Assembly (NCBI RefSeq): GCF_002159945.1
Contig: NZ_NFJQ01000001.1
Span: forward strand, 62,001-126,000
DNA from: Cloacibacillus sp. An23
GTDB lineage: Bacteria > Synergistota > Synergistia > Synergistales > Synergistaceae
Length of the DNA stretch: 64,000 nucleotides
Reading direction: 5' to 3'
Part shown: positions 8,215-16,636 of the stretch, piece after piece
How the letters are laid out: every line of letters starts with the position of its first letter
Position numbering within the stretch: position 1 is the first letter of the stretch
The notes under the pieces: model-generated
Told to the model about the DNA's origin: nothing
The model's database searches: none
The model's input: only the letters and a program-made list of their open reading frames with translations
Program-made: the position numbers and the translations under genes

Positions 8215-8793
8215 TTATTGATTCTCCATAAATTTTCTCAAAACCTCAAACCTTGGGTCGCCGCCCTCCGTTTTGCAGGAGCACGGTCCTTCGTTGAGGT
8301 TCGCGCCGCACGTAGGACACAGGCCGCGGCAGTCCGGCGAGCATAGGATCGCGGGGGGGAGCGCCGTTATGAAGGTCTCCCATACCATTTGAGCCAGATC
8401 TATCTCGTCCTCCCACGAGTCTAGGAGTATTATCTCCTCGTCCCCGTCCTGCGCGCCTTCGTTTTTTTCGCGAAGCTGCTCGTCGCGGCGCAGCGAGAAA
8501 ATATACCGGAGGTCGCCTTTCACGCGGCTTCTCGCCGGCTCGAGGCAGCGGGCGCACGGCGCTTCGACCTCCGTCTCCACGGCGACCTCTGCGACGACGC
8601 GCCCCTCGGAGCGGAAGGCGGTCACTCTCACCTTAAGCTCCGAGAGCGGCGTATATATCTGATCCCAATAGTCTATCGGCCTGTCGAGAGGCAGAGTGAA
8701 CTCGTCCTCGTAAGGCGAACCGTCGCGCGGGACGGCGGCGAGGACGAGCCTGCATTTCCAGTTATTGGGAGCAGACGTGAGATATTCGGGCAT
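8215..8793 (-). CDS. yceD: YceD-like protein (DUF177)
   Basis: Member of the YceD/DUF177 family, linked in other bacteria to accumulation of 23S rRNA or large ribosomal subunits. The 192 residues contain CARCL in the middle (VEAPCARCLEPA) and a C-terminal Cys cluster (CSPDCRGLCPTCGANL), which probably binds zinc; the ending DPRFEVLRKFM is typical. It starts 3 bases after ackA and precedes rpmF, its usual partner, so ackA-yceD-rpmF looks like one transcript. Confidence 0.88.
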   Translation of the reverse strand: MPEYLTSAPNNWKCRLVLAAVPRDGSPYEDEFTLPLDRPIDYWDQIYTPLSELKVRVTAFRSEGRVVAEVAVETEVEAPCARCLEPARSRVKGDLRYIFSLRRDEQLREKNEGAQDGDEEIILLDSWEDEIDLAQMVWETFITALPPAILCSPDCRGLCPTCGANLNEGPCSCKTEGGDPRFEVLRKFMENQ

Positions 8794-8796
8794 TTC

Positions 8797-9999
8797 CTAC
8801 TTGCCGGCTTCCTCCACGCACTTCTTGGTGTCGCGCGCTATAGCCATCTCTTCGTCGGTCGGGACGACCATGACGGTGACTTTCGAGTCGGGGGCGCTGA
8901 TGACGACTTCTTTGCCGCGGCAGTTGTTCTTTTCCGCGTCGAACTTGATGCCCATGAACTCCATGTCCTTGCAGACGGCCTCGCGGAAGGTGATGCCGTT
9001 CTCGCCGATGCCGGCGGTGAAGACGACCACATCGACTCCGCCCATCTCCGCGGCGTAGGAGGCTATGTACTTCTTGACGCCGGTGATGAGGATGTCCTGA
9101 GCTATCTTGGAGCGCTCGCAGCCCTTTTCGGCGGCTTCTTCGACGTCGCGGAGGTCGCTCGAAACGCCGGAGACTCCGAGGAGGCCGGACTTCTTGTGTA
9201 CGACTTCGCTGACCTTCTCGGCGTCGCCGAGCTTCTCCATAAGCGTGATCATGACGAGCGGGTCCACGTTGCCGCTGCGCGTGCCCATGAGAAGGCCTTC
9301 ACCGGTGCCCATGCCCATCGACGTATCGACGCATTTGCCGCCGTCCACCGCGGTGATGGAGCTTCCGTTGCCGAGGTGGCAGGTCACTATCTTGAGGTCC
9401 TTTATGTCCTTGCCGAGTATTTCGGCGGCTCTGTGGGCGACGTAGCCGTGGCTCGTGCCGTGGAAGCCGTAGCGGCGGATGCGGTCCTTCTCATAATACT
9501 CGTAGGGAATGCCGTAGATGTAGGCCTTGGGCGGCATCGTCTGATGGAAGGCCGTGTCGAAGACGACGACGTTCGGCTTGTCGGGGAGGACGTCCATGAC
9601 GGCCTTGAGGCCCATGAGGTTCGCGGGGTTGTGCAGCGGCGCGAGCGGGATGACCTCTTCGATGCCTTTGACGACTTCGGGCGTGACGAGGACGGACTTC
9701 GTGAACTTCTCTCCGCCGTGGACTATGCGGTGGCCTGTCGCGCCGAGTTCGTCGAGGCTCTTGAGCACGCCGAACTCGGGATCGACGAGGATGTCGAGGA
9801 CGTACTTGATCGCCGCCGAGTGGTCGGGGAAGGGGACTTCGCGCGTTACGGCGTCGAGGCCGGTCTTCGTGTGCTTGATGCGCGAGCCTTCGATGCCTAT
9901 GCGCTCGACGAGGCCCTTGGCGAGGACCTTCTCTCCGTCCATGTCGATGAGCTGATACTTCAGCGAAGAGCTTCCGCAGTTGAGAACAAGGATTTTCAT
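8797..9999 (-). CDS. ackA: Acetate kinase
   Basis: Transfers phosphate from acetyl phosphate to ADP, making acetate and ATP. The 400-residue protein begins MKILVLNCGSSSLKYQLID, has the FHGTSHGYVA segment with the catalytic region, GNGSSITAV for nucleotide binding and FTAGIGENG near the C-terminus. It is the ATP-yielding step that would use acetyl phosphate from the glycine and betaine reductases encoded elsewhere in this window; that link is pathway knowledge, not linkage. No phosphotransacetylase gene is adjacent. GGGAGG precedes the ATG. Confidence 0.97.
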   Translation of the reverse strand: MKILVLNCGSSSLKYQLIDMDGEKVLAKGLVERIGIEGSRIKHTKTGLDAVTREVPFPDHSAAIKYVLDILVDPEFGVLKSLDELGATGHRIVHGGEKFTKSVLVTPEVVKGIEEVIPLAPLHNPANLMGLKAVMDVLPDKPNVVVFDTAFHQTMPPKAYIYGIPYEYYEKDRIRRYGFHGTSHGYVAHRAAEILGKDIKDLKIVTCHLGNGSSITAVDGGKCVDTSMGMGTGEGLLMGTRSGNVDPLVMITLMEKLGDAEKVSEVVHKKSGLLGVSGVSSDLRDVEEAAEKGCERSKIAQDILITGVKKYIASYAAEMGGVDVVVFTAGIGENGITFREAVCKDMEFMGIKFDAEKNNCRGKEVVISAPDSKVTVMVVPTDEEMAIARDTKKCVEEAGK

Positions 10000-10064
10000 T
10001 AGAACTGGATTGCCTCCCTTAAATTATCGCACCGCCGCTGTGTTATCCTATAAAGGAAAGGACG

Positions 10065-11288
10065 GTGAAAAACTTTATGCTATATCCCGTAATCGGGATC
10101 GTCGCCGAATACAACCCCTTCCACAAAGGGCATCTGCTGCATATCGCCAAGGCCCGCGAAGCGTGCGGCGCGTGCGCCGTAGTCGCGGCGCTCTCGTCGG
10201 ACTTCGTCCAGCGCGGCGAGCCCGCGCTCGCCGACAAATGGACGCGCGCCGAAGCCGCGCTCGCATGCGGAGCCGATCTGGTTCTTGAGCTTCCCGCCGT
10301 CTTCTCGGCCCATAACGCCGGCGTCTTCGCGAACGGCGCTGTGGACATACTCGCCGCAGCCCGCGCCGTCACGCACATTTCGTTCGGCGCTGAAAGCCCG
10401 GACTGTCTGACAGACGGTATCGTTGATATGATACTCGAAGAGCCCGAGCCTTTCAAGCAGTCGCTGAAAAAACATCTCGAAGAGGGACTGTCCTTCGTCG
10501 AAGCGCGCGCTCGCGCCGCGGACGAACTGATCCCCGGCAGCGGGCGCGTGCTCGCAGGCAGCAACAACACGCTCGCGCTCGCCTACATGGCGCGTATAAA
10601 GAAAAAAAATTACGCGCTCGCGCCGCTTCCGGTAAAACGCGCGGGCGCGGCCTACAACAGCGCGGAGCTTGAGGAAATATCGAGCGCGACGGCGATCCGC
10701 GCCGCGCTGCGAGACGGCAGGACGGAAGATGCGCTCGCCGCCGTTCCCGAACCTTCGGCACGGATCATAAAACGCGAACTCGAAGCCGGGCGCTTATGCA
10801 TAAACTACGAAAATTACTGGAGGCTGCTGCGCGCCGCTCTGCTCCGCTCGTCGCCGGAGGAGCTGCGCGCGCTCGCCGAAATCTCGGAGGGCATAGAATA
10901 CAGGCTGCGCGAGGCCGCGCTATCCGCGCGGAGTTTCGAGGAGTGGACGGACGCCTGCACCTCGAAGCGCTACCCCGCGGGGCGCATCCGCCGCGCCGCC
11001 GTACACATCGCGCTCGGCTTCGGCCACTGGTTCAACCGCGCGGCGCAGCGCCTCGGCCCTCCGTACATAAGGCCGCTCGCGATGAACGGGACGGGGCGCG
11101 CGCTTCTGCACGAAATGAAAAAAAAAGCCGCGCTCCCGATAGTCACGACCTATGGACAGGCGGCGCGCGTCTCGCCATACGCCGCCGAGTGCGCGAGATT
11201 CGAGCAGCTAACCTGCGAGCTGTGGGAGGAGCTCGTGCGGTGCGGGCGCTTAGGCGAAGAGCACAAGCGCCGCGTGATCATGCTCTGA
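10065..11288 (+). CDS. tmcAL: tRNA(Met) cytidine acetate ligase
   Basis: Family formerly called YlbM/DUF795; in Bacillus it forms N4-acetylcytidine at the wobble base of elongator tRNA-Met using acetate and ATP. The 407 residues show the nucleotidyltransferase-like N-terminus VIGIVAEYNPFHKGHLLH with the HxGH motif, then SSDFVQRGEPA and KWTRAEAAL. Start choice: GTG at 10065 has a good GGAAAGGA a few bases upstream; ATG at 10077 would drop four residues. It is transcribed away from ackA, whose product acetate is the substrate of this enzyme; this may be chance. Confidence 0.93.
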   Translation: MKNFMLYPVIGIVAEYNPFHKGHLLHIAKAREACGACAVVAALSSDFVQRGEPALADKWTRAEAALACGADLVLELPAVFSAHNAGVFANGAVDILAAARAVTHISFGAESPDCLTDGIVDMILEEPEPFKQSLKKHLEEGLSFVEARARAADELIPGSGRVLAGSNNTLALAYMARIKKKNYALAPLPVKRAGAAYNSAELEEISSATAIRAALRDGRTEDALAAVPEPSARIIKRELEAGRLCINYENYWRLLRAALLRSSPEELRALAEISEGIEYRLREAALSARSFEEWTDACTSKRYPAGRIRRAAVHIALGFGHWFNRAAQRLGPPYIRPLAMNGTGRALLHEMKKKAALPIVTTYGQAARVSPYAAECARFEQLTCELWEELVRCGRLGEEHKRRVIML

Positions 11289-11316
11289 CGGCGCGCCGCC
11301 CGCACTGGACGAAAAT

Positions 11317-11345
11317 GGGGAGGCCGCGAAGGTCTCCCCGTTTCC
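11317..11345 (+). terminator. Terminator after tmcAL
   Basis: GGGGAGGCC pairs with GGTCTCCCC (one G-T pair) around the loop GCGAA, followed by GTTTCCGT. The U tract is weak, so this is a probable but not strong intrinsic terminator 29 bases after the tmcAL stop. Confidence 0.5.
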
Positions 11346-11384
11346 GTAAATTTCACAAAAATCAGCCGCTTATGCGGCCGCCGG

Positions 11385-11658
11385 TATAATCATTTAACTA
11401 ACAACACGTAATGATTGGATTTGCCGTCGTTCCGCGCTTTGACGCCGCGCGCAGTCCGCGTGAGCGGACATTGAAAATCTTCGCAGAGCGCGGCTGACGC
11501 CCGATGAGACTGGACGGGCCCCGCCGGGTACGTTTCACGGCGGACGCGGAATCACGCGGCTTTTGATTCACGGGCGCCGCGGTATTTGAATACGCCGGAT
11601 GCCTAGCCAAGCCGGTCATTACAACCCTTTGTTATCTTTTATAAGTTAAATAATTATA
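11385..11658. repeat. Segment bounded by imperfect inverted repeats, MITE-like
   Basis: The left end TATAATCATTTAACT (11385-11399) and the right end (11644-11658) are inverted copies with one mismatch in 15. Further inside, GTAATGA (11408-11414) is again matched by TCATTAC (11616-11622). The A+T-rich ends enclose about 200 bases of very GC-rich sequence with internal hairpins (for example GTCCGC-GTGA-GCGGAC near 11456). No transposase frame is inside. A miniature transposable element or a large structured repeat would both fit; no target duplication was established. Confidence 0.4.
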
Positions 11659-11750
11659 ATTTCAGCCCGTTCGCGGAACGATAGCAGCCGCGCAAATCTC
11701 ACGCGCGGCCAGTTCGTCGGAAGCTTCACGGGGCAGAAGGATTCCCCCGG

Positions 11751-12814
11751 TCAGAAGCGTTTGCGGCCCGCGCGCGACGCGGCGAAGAACGCAACTGCGG
11801 CAAGCGCCGCCATGCCGCCGCCGAAACCGCCGCAGCCCACGCCGTCCCTCTCCGGCGCGCAGTAGGCCTTTATGCAGAGGTATCCGCGCTCCCCCATAAT
11901 CTCCCAAATTTCGCCGTCGGCTGAATACAGGGACTTGCCAGGATTGTTCACGGCTTTCTCTGAATAATCATCTGCCGCGTATTCATAGGCGAGCGGAAAG
12001 TTGTAGCCCGGCGTCGTGAGCTTTAGGACGACCGAAAATTTTTCGCCCGCCATGACGTAAACCGGCGACGGAAGCTCAGGCCGCATATAGCCCGGAAGCT
12101 CCGTCACGCCGCTCACCGAGGCGGCGGTCCCGCGCGGCGAGCCTTCCGCAAGCCCTGTCTCGACCGCCGCCTCGTAGCTCGTGCCCGGGGCGTTCGCCCA
12201 GAAGCTGGCTGCGCTTATCCGTCCGCCGCGCTTCGCGGTGAATACGTTCGCGCCACAGGCCGTCTCGGACTCCAGGCCGAAGCTGCGGACGCTGCCGAGC
12301 GGGTCGTACTCATAGACGTCCTCCGCGGCCGCGTACCAGCCTGCGACGAATACGCACGCGTCGGAGAACGAGCCCTCTTCGTAAGAAACGTAAAAATATC
12401 CGTCTCCGTGGGCGCCGCAGGGACCGCTGCCGTAGCTGTTGCGTATCAGCCAGGCGCCGTTGTTGTCAGGCACTTCGCCGTTTTTCGCTCCGACAAAATT
12501 CTCTCTCGGATAACCGTCGTCCCATCCGACTATCGCGACGGAGTGGTTGACCGCCGACGGCGCAGGACTTCGTCCAGGAACATCGAAAAATCGGCGTCTT
12601 TCAAATACGACATATCTTGCGGAGCCGGAGCCGCCCCGCGCGGAACGACAGCGGACGACCCGGCATCCGACATGACATCCGCGCCGCGCGCTTCGTTCCG
12701 CGCGCTCACACGCCATCTGATAAAATCCGGATTGAGCGGCGCTGGCGTAAAAGCCTCCGACGCTGAGGCCGGGAGGGCGAATATAAGCAACAAAAACACA
12801 AAATATCTTTTCAT
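11751..12814 (-). pseudogene. Broken C1A (papain-like) peptidase with Synergist-CTERM tail
   Basis: The 5' part, from ATG 12814, encodes a signal peptide (MKRYFVFLLLIFALPASAS) and a propeptide-like stretch ending at DADFSMFLDEVL. The reading then continues only in another frame, from about 12560, with PSAVNHSVAIVGWDD, the catalytic His block of papain-like peptidases, and IRNSYGSG, the catalytic Asn block. The segment that should hold the catalytic Cys (QG-CG-CWAF) is absent from both frames, so an internal deletion removed it and shifted the frame. The 3' part keeps a beta-rich domain and ends in GCGGFGGG, a hydrophobic helix and RAGRKRF, a Synergist-CTERM sorting tail. A -10-like TATAAT lies at 12845-12850. 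Confidence 0.8.
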
Positions 12815-12891
12815 CCAAAACTTCCGTGCCAACAAATCGCGTACATTATACACTACGCGATACTGCGCGCCGCGCCCACATCCGCCGGACG

Positions 12892-12924
12892 TCATAAAAA
12901 ACGCCGTACTTCAAAAGTACGGCG
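12892..12924 (-). terminator. Terminator after the CsgG-like gene pair
   Basis: CGCCGTACT (12902-12910) pairs perfectly with AGTACGGCG (12916-12924); on the minus strand the stem is followed by GTTTTTTATG. It lies downstream of the gene ending at 13009. Confidence 0.8.
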
Positions 12925-13008
12925 CGCGAGAGACTACATAGCTTATTATTTTGAGCAAGTATTACAAAGATATACCGACCGATAACTAGAGAATAAAATT
13001 CAAATTAC

Positions 13009-13557
13009 CTAAAGACCGCCGGTGATCTGCGATACTATATCGGACGAAGCCTTTTCGACCGCTTTGCGCGTCGCCTCCTCCCGCGTACCGCCGGCAGCCT
13101 TCGCCGCGGACATTCCGTCAAAGACATACTCCCCAGAGGCGGCGGAGACGATCTGCATAGTCATTGATACGGACGCCGTGAAAGTGCCGAAGGCGTTCAT
13201 ATCAGCGCCGTTGTCCGTGATATTGCCGCAGAATAGATACTGCACCTTCTGAATGCGCGCAAGCGAAGCCGCACCGCCGTCCAGCATCTCGCGCTGCTTC
13301 CGCGTCAGATTCGACGCGCTTATCTTCTTGAAACCAGCGGCGCGCAGTTCACGGCGAAGTACGCTCTCCGCGAAACGCGAAAACCTGTCCGCGACCGCAA
13401 CGTTTACGTCGCCCTCCACCCAATAGCCGCCGCTGACTGTGACCGCGATACGGCTGTCGAGAGGGACGGCGGCTGCAAACACAACGTACGACGGCGCACA
13501 TACGAAAAGCGTCAACGCCATCATAATCAGCAGCAGTTTCCCCAAAACCTTCATCAT
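13009..13557 (-). CDS. Secreted protein of unknown function, CsgG/LpoB-like in parts
   Basis: A 182-residue exported protein: signal peptide in 1-29 (LLLIMMALTLFVCAPSYVVFAAA), then a soluble domain with RFAESVLRRELRAAGF, YLFCGNITDNG, and a C-terminal helix TREEATRKAVEKASSDIV. The alternation of strand and helix and the motif of a repeated test for 'output of the state' resemble the periplasmic fold seen in CsgG, LpoB and FlgT domains, but I cannot name a family. The gene starts 8 bases after the CsgG-like gene and surely shares its transcript. No lipobox is visible. The function is unknown. Confidence 0.7.
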   Translation of the reverse strand: MMKVLGKLLLIMMALTLFVCAPSYVVFAAAVPLDSRIAVTVSGGYWVEGDVNVAVADRFSRFAESVLRRELRAAGFKKISASNLTRKQREMLDGGAASLARIQKVQYLFCGNITDNGADMNAFGTFTASVSMTMQIVSAASGEYVFDGMSAAKAAGGTREEATRKAVEKASSDIVSQITGGL

Positions 13558-13565
13558 GTATCCCG

Positions 13566-14564
13566 TCAGTTAAATTCGCGACGTTTCTCTTCCATCGCCG
13601 CGTCGATGTCGAATCCGCCGGCACCGCCGTAGTCGTCGGCCGCATACTTCAATTCTTTCCAATTTGACGGCGCGCGAGAAACGAGCGCACCCCGACGCGG
13701 GACGCATCCTTTTATGATCTTTCCGGTCGAATAGCCAGTATCGACGGAGGTTATCTGGAACATGCAAAGATAATTCTTCTCAACCCCAAGCTCCGTCCCG
13801 TCGAAGTCACGTATCACCTCTCCACGGCGATACGCCACGAACCTGTCGCCCTTCTTGACGCTGCTGTTGGCGCTGCCGAGATTGCACATGACTTCCTTCG
13901 TTGAAGCGGAAAGCACGCGGTACGCGCCGCTGTCGCCGAGCAGCTTATCCTGAAGCTCATAAACGATTTTGGTAACGGCCTCAAAAGTGGCCTGAGAAAG
14001 CAGTCCGCCGGCCTTGCCTGCGCCAAACCCGCCGTAAGCCGTAGCGATGCCGCCCTGCGTCTGGTTCGCGACGCCGGTCTGACGCAGAGTAGCGACCACC
14101 TCGCTCGTCGTAGTGTCGATAAGCCGAACGTCCAGCGTAACGTGAGCCTCCTCCGACGCTACCGCCACCCCGCCGAGGAACGGCACCGGGACAGGCACCG
14201 CCCCGCCGCTTGCCTGGTAGTGGTACTGAGTGATTGCTCCTGCGATAAGATACTGCGCGGCCTTGATATGCGACATCTCGACGCTGGCCAACTCGTCAGT
14301 AAGCCCCTGAGCCGACATTCTCTGTTCCTGTGCGACAGAATCCAGATGCGCGCGCTCCACGACGGAAAACGCAGGAATCTTAGCCAACTCGCCCGACATC
14401 ATATCCTGAATGGCGCGTGCCGGAGCCGCCGCGTTGGAATTGTCGCGGAAATCCATAACGGCAATACGGATGCGCTCGCGCCCGGCCGCTTCAAGAACAG
14501 ACGGATAAACGGCCCAAAACGCTACAAATGTCAGAAGAAAAACAAACTTGCGTAAAAACGACAC
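13566..14564 (-). CDS. CsgG-like protein without a lipobox
   Basis: A 332-residue exported protein. After a signal peptide (1-26, ending SVLEAAG) it has RIRIAVMDFRDNS, PARAIQDMMSGELAKIPAFSVVER and KAAQYLIAGAITQYHY, then VTLDVRLIDTTTSEVVATLRQTG and a glycine-rich patch, the signature order of the CsgG/HfaB family of outer-membrane secretion and holdfast proteins. The last 110 residues (VKKGDRFVAYRRGEVIRD onward) look like a FlgT C-terminal-type beta domain. CsgG itself is a lipoprotein; no Cys follows the signal peptide here. No curli genes (csgA, B, E, F) are nearby. The partner gene at 13009 follows at 8 bases; the surface protein at 14678 is upstream, past a terminator. Confidence 0.75.
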   Translation of the reverse strand: MSFLRKFVFLLTFVAFWAVYPSVLEAAGRERIRIAVMDFRDNSNAAAPARAIQDMMSGELAKIPAFSVVERAHLDSVAQEQRMSAQGLTDELASVEMSHIKAAQYLIAGAITQYHYQASGGAVPVPVPFLGGVAVASEEAHVTLDVRLIDTTTSEVVATLRQTGVANQTQGGIATAYGGFGAGKAGGLLSQATFEAVTKIVYELQDKLLGDSGAYRVLSASTKEVMCNLGSANSSVKKGDRFVAYRRGEVIRDFDGTELGVEKNYLCMFQITSVDTGYSTGKIIKGCVPRRGALVSRAPSNWKELKYAADDYGGAGGFDIDAAMEEKRREFN

Positions 14565-14608
14565 GAGAAGCCACTTCCTATCTAAAATTATTAGAAATTC
14601 CTACAATA

Positions 14609-14658
14609 ATAAAAAACTGCAAAGCGCGCCGCCGCAGACCGAAAGCAAAGCGGCGCGC
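14609..14658 (-). terminator. Terminator after the 605-residue surface protein
   Basis: GCGCGCCGC (14624-14632) pairs perfectly with GCGGCGCGC (14650-14658); on the minus strand the stem is followed by TTTGCAGTTTTTTATT. It separates this gene from the CsgG-like pair. Confidence 0.75.
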
Positions 14659-14677
14659 GTAAGACCGCCGAAGTATC

Positions 14678-16495
14678 CTAACGTTTGCGCTCCTTCCGCA
14701 AAACCATGAAAAGCCCCGCAATCGCAAGCAGACCGCCGAAGCCGAAGCCCGCGTTGCATCCGCCGCCACCGCCCGAACCGCCGGTCGAAGGCTGTTCGGG
14801 CTCTGCCGGTTCTTCCGGCGTCTCTCCGCCGCCCGTACCGTTGACGATGAACTTCATGCCGTCGTCGGTGAAATAAGCGTCCGTAACGCCAGAAGCCGCG
14901 GAGTAATCTACTGCAATAGAGGCAAAATTATGCACCGGCTGTTTAAATTCAAGCGCCGTGGCCTCCGCGCCCCACGCGCCGGTCACTGTGATTCTCTTCA
15001 CGTCGGTGTCAAGCGTCGTAAGTTTCACGGCCGTGTTATTTGCAAGCTGAATCTCGTCGAAATATCTGACTGTTACTTTGTCGGTTTCAGACGACATATC
15101 TGCCCTGACGTTGTCGAGTACAAGCACGCTGTCGCCTAGGACGGAGTCGGTGTAATCAGAAGTGATTATATTATCAAAGGTGTCGTTTGAATATTCCTGC
15201 CTCCAACCCTGTCCAGAGATTTCACCACAGCCCCATTTCAAATCTGTTACATCCATATTCTTCAAGGCAAGCCGCACGTTTCCGACTGTACTGGAGGCAT
15301 TCTCTCCCATAACACCGCCTCCACAGTAAACTACGCCCTCTGTAAGCCCCCTAAAGGTTTCATTCCCGCTTATTATTATTTCAGAATTGCCTTTTATTCT
15401 GCTTTCAGCTCTGCCTTGATAATGCACAATAGTTTCTGCATCCTCTTGCCTAACTGAAGTAGAAAGCCCCCCACCATACACATGTAGAGAATGTTTTCCT
15501 GTTCCATCAAAACTAATATCGGATATTTCCGCATATGAATTTTCGATTTCCGCAATAGCGTTATATTCATCAGACCAACAATTTGCGTCAGCACCCATCC
15601 ATATACTCAAATATCCGTCGTAAGTCCCTTTTGAGGCCACGGCAACGTCTCTGACAATAACTCGGCTCTCGCCATGTACTTTGTAAGAGGCACCTCTTAT
15701 AACCTGGTCTTCTGGCCATGAATGATCTGAGACACCAATGCTGGCAACCTTAATAGTGCCACCGACCCCATATTTGTCGACGAAACCTGAACCATTAGTG
15801 ACAGTAGCACCAATTACTGATATCTCGCTTCCGCCGCTAATATCCACAGAGGAATCTCCTGCTTGAATCAATTCCACACCATTAAAATCGCTAGCCTCAA
15901 GCGATATAGACGCATCACCGTCAATATTAACATTCTTAGAAGAAAAGGCACCAAGAAGGAAGTCTGACGATATAGCGCTATCGTGGGATTGTTTTATGTT
16001 GCTCACGACAAGTTCCTTGCGCTCCGATGATATGGTGTTGTCGTACCCCACGTAATGCTCATCATCCTCCGAAAAGACATGGAAATTAAACCATGCGTAA
16101 CCGCTACCGACGGTAGAAAGCGTTATATCATGCATATTATTTAAGCCCCAAACTGTTAGAGCAACGGAATCATCCTGCCCTAGGTCAAGAACCATTTTGC
16201 CTCCGCCAGATATTTTCAAGTCTCCATTACCAAATATGTATGGCGGGTCTTCATCCCAGCGCAAAGTCAGACTTGCATCTTCATTTATAAAAATTGAAGA
16301 AACCTCATTATCTCCACGATAAGGAGCATCCACACCCCAAATATCATCACCCGTTATCACATACTCGCCTATATCATTGTTCTCGATAAGCGCCGCGTAA
16401 GACGGCGCGGTAGCACATAAGAGCAACATCGCCAACATCACCGCGCATAATTTTCCGACGACCAAGGCACTTCTACCGCGAATGACTTTCTTCAC
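14678..16495 (-). CDS. Large Synergist-CTERM surface protein
   Basis: Exported protein of 605 residues with no recognised catalytic domain. It has a signal peptide (hydrophobic LCAVMLAMLLLCATA near 15-35), a long body rich in short strand motifs (SISLEAS, SSVDISGGSEISVIG, ITVTGAW) that suggest a beta-helix or adhesin-like fold, a low-complexity linker (GGGETPEEPAEPEQP, then Gly-rich), and the tail GGGCNAGFGFGG, hydrophobic helix and RKERKR, which is the Synergist-CTERM signature. I place the start at GTG 16495 because GGAGG lies 8 bases upstream; the open frame to 16546 runs across that site. Base composition between about 15200 and 16500 is clearly richer in A+T than the neighbours, which suggests transfer. 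It diverges from a CI-like regulator 141 bases away. Confidence 0.8.
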   Translation of the reverse strand: MKKVIRGRSALVVGKLCAVMLAMLLLCATAPSYAALIENNDIGEYVITGDDIWGVDAPYRGDNEVSSIFINEDASLTLRWDEDPPYIFGNGDLKISGGGKMVLDLGQDDSVALTVWGLNNMHDITLSTVGSGYAWFNFHVFSEDDEHYVGYDNTISSERKELVVSNIKQSHDSAISSDFLLGAFSSKNVNIDGDASISLEASDFNGVELIQAGDSSVDISGGSEISVIGATVTNGSGFVDKYGVGGTIKVASIGVSDHSWPEDQVIRGASYKVHGESRVIVRDVAVASKGTYDGYLSIWMGADANCWSDEYNAIAEIENSYAEISDISFDGTGKHSLHVYGGGLSTSVRQEDAETIVHYQGRAESRIKGNSEIIISGNETFRGLTEGVVYCGGGVMGENASSTVGNVRLALKNMDVTDLKWGCGEISGQGWRQEYSNDTFDNIITSDYTDSVLGDSVLVLDNVRADMSSETDKVTVRYFDEIQLANNTAVKLTTLDTDVKRITVTGAWGAEATALEFKQPVHNFASIAVDYSAASGVTDAYFTDDGMKFIVNGTGGGETPEEPAEPEQPSTGGSGGGGGCNAGFGFGGLLAIAGLFMVLRKERKR

Positions 16496-16636
16496 AACAA
16501 CGACCTCCTCTAAAAATAAGTACAGCAATATAGAATGCATTCTCAATTATAGCTATTAGCAATATAAAGTCAAATATTATTATCGCTAATATAATATATA
16601 TAGTTATTTTATTTCTGTTTAACCAGTAAAATAGCT

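Larger units (their letters stand above)
11289..11750. other. 462-base stretch without a supported gene
   Basis: After the tmcAL hairpin (11317-11339) this region holds a segment bounded by imperfect inverted repeats (11385-11658). The only open frame of note, minus strand 11398-11619, has a composition and sequence that resemble no protein I know and no convincing ribosome binding site. Confidence 0.5.

Noticed and set aside
11398-11619. Minus-strand open frame of 73 codons
   Set aside because: It lies wholly inside the inverted-repeat-bounded segment, has no ribosome binding site, and its low-complexity Arg/Ser/Ala composition is what GC-rich noise gives.
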